A stretch of DNA of 6,449 bases from assembly GCA_021785095.1 (NCBI GenBank), contig JAJYGM010000189.1:1-6449 (forward strand), read 5' to 3'. The notes beneath the pieces are model-generated. The model was given only the letters and a program-made list of their open reading frames with translations, was not told the DNA's origin and ran no database searches. Numbering within the stretch: position 1 is the first letter of the stretch; every line of letters starts with the position of its first letter. Shown piece by piece: positions 6,132-6,449 of the stretch. The position numbers and the translations under genes were made by a program. This DNA comes from Actinomycetes bacterium. Lineage in GTDB: Bacteria > Actinomycetota > Acidimicrobiia > Acidimicrobiales > Bog-793.

Positions 6132-6449
6132 TCAGCAGTGCTGGAACGCCGGCAGGTGGTTCTCGGCCGAAGTGGACCGCATCGTCGCGAACGCATGCGA
6201 CACGTCGGCGTAGTCGGTCACCTTCTCCATGGCGGCGTCGTACATGGCGATGACGTGCTGCTCGGTGCTCACCCCGAGGTCACAGGCGAGGCTCAGCGTC
6301 GAGGGTGACGACTGGCCGGCTGCGGCCTGCGGCAGGCTCACCCCGTACTCGGCCATCAGGTTCGTCAGCGTCGCGACGTGCTGCTGCTCGCTCGACACGA
6401 CGTTGGCGAACGGCTTCACGCTTCCGAGGGTGGAGATCACGTTCTGGTA
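6132..6449 (-). CDS. Ferritin-like protein, DUF2202-type (5' end outside window)
   Basis: The reverse strand is open from the right edge (first codon TAC at 6449-6447) to a TGA at 6134-6132, giving 105 residues. A GTG at 6440 could be a start, but the frame stays open upstream and the visible part begins inside the fold, so the gene is probably cut by the window edge. The sequence reads like the second half of a DUF2202 ferritin-like four-helix bundle: FANVVSSEQQH (14-24) with an ExxH metal-ligand pattern (Glu21, His24), then LMAEYGV (31-37), a second helix beginning STEQHVIAMYD (61-71), and the closing SAENHLPAFQHC (94-105), which resembles the family's 'GSrNHLRAF' ending. Such proteins are thought to bind a metal pair, but the biological role of DUF2202 is not established. 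The gene converges on the deacetylase with 45 bp between stops, so it is a separate transcription unit. Confidence 0.78.
   Translation of the reverse strand, partial: YQNVISTLGSVKPFANVVSSEQQHVATLTNLMAEYGVSLPQAAAGQSSPSTLSLACDLGVSTEQHVIAMYDAAMEKVTDYADVSHAFATMRSTSAENHLPAFQHC

Overview
The window is GC-rich and densely coded, with GTG starts and two lipoprotein signal peptides (LAAC and LTAC lipoboxes). This fits an actinomycete-like (Actinomycetota) chromosome. The Thr/Ser/Pro linker in the secreted deacetylase and the ferritin-like gene would suit a lineage such as the Acidimicrobiia, but that placement is a guess from style, not from a marker gene.

Layout. Positions 1-108 hold the last 35 codons of an unidentified gene, which overlaps by 4 bp with a GNAT-family acetyltransferase (105-656). 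A 9-bp tandem repeat (636-699) runs from the end of the acetyltransferase, through its stop codon, into a non-coding stretch of about 215 bp. That stretch leads to a three-gene ABC importer: a lipoprotein solute-binding protein (872-1999), a fused two-domain permease with two EAA loops (2038-3858) and an ATPase with a C-terminal TOBE-like region (3862-5055). After 56 bp, on the same strand, lies a secreted NodB-type polysaccharide deacetylase lipoprotein with a Thr-rich tether (5112-6086). On the opposite strand, converging on it, is the 3' part of a ferritin-like (DUF2202-type) gene that runs off the right edge (6449-6132).

How the genes work together. The three ABC genes form a complete importer: the lipoprotein captures a ligand outside the membrane, the fused permease forms the channel, and the ATPase drives transport. 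The architecture is that of the ferric iron / 2-aminoethylphosphonate / thiamine / polyamine class. Iron would be the default guess, but the tyrosine pair that binds iron in classical FbpA proteins is not visible at the expected place, so the substrate is left open. The deacetylase probably edits cell-wall or surface polysaccharide and may share the transcript without sharing the function. I see no mobile element, CRISPR array, tRNA or rRNA, and nothing I would call a new biological system. The best leads are the repeat that crosses a stop codon, the unusual binding protein and the altered metal motif in the deacetylase.
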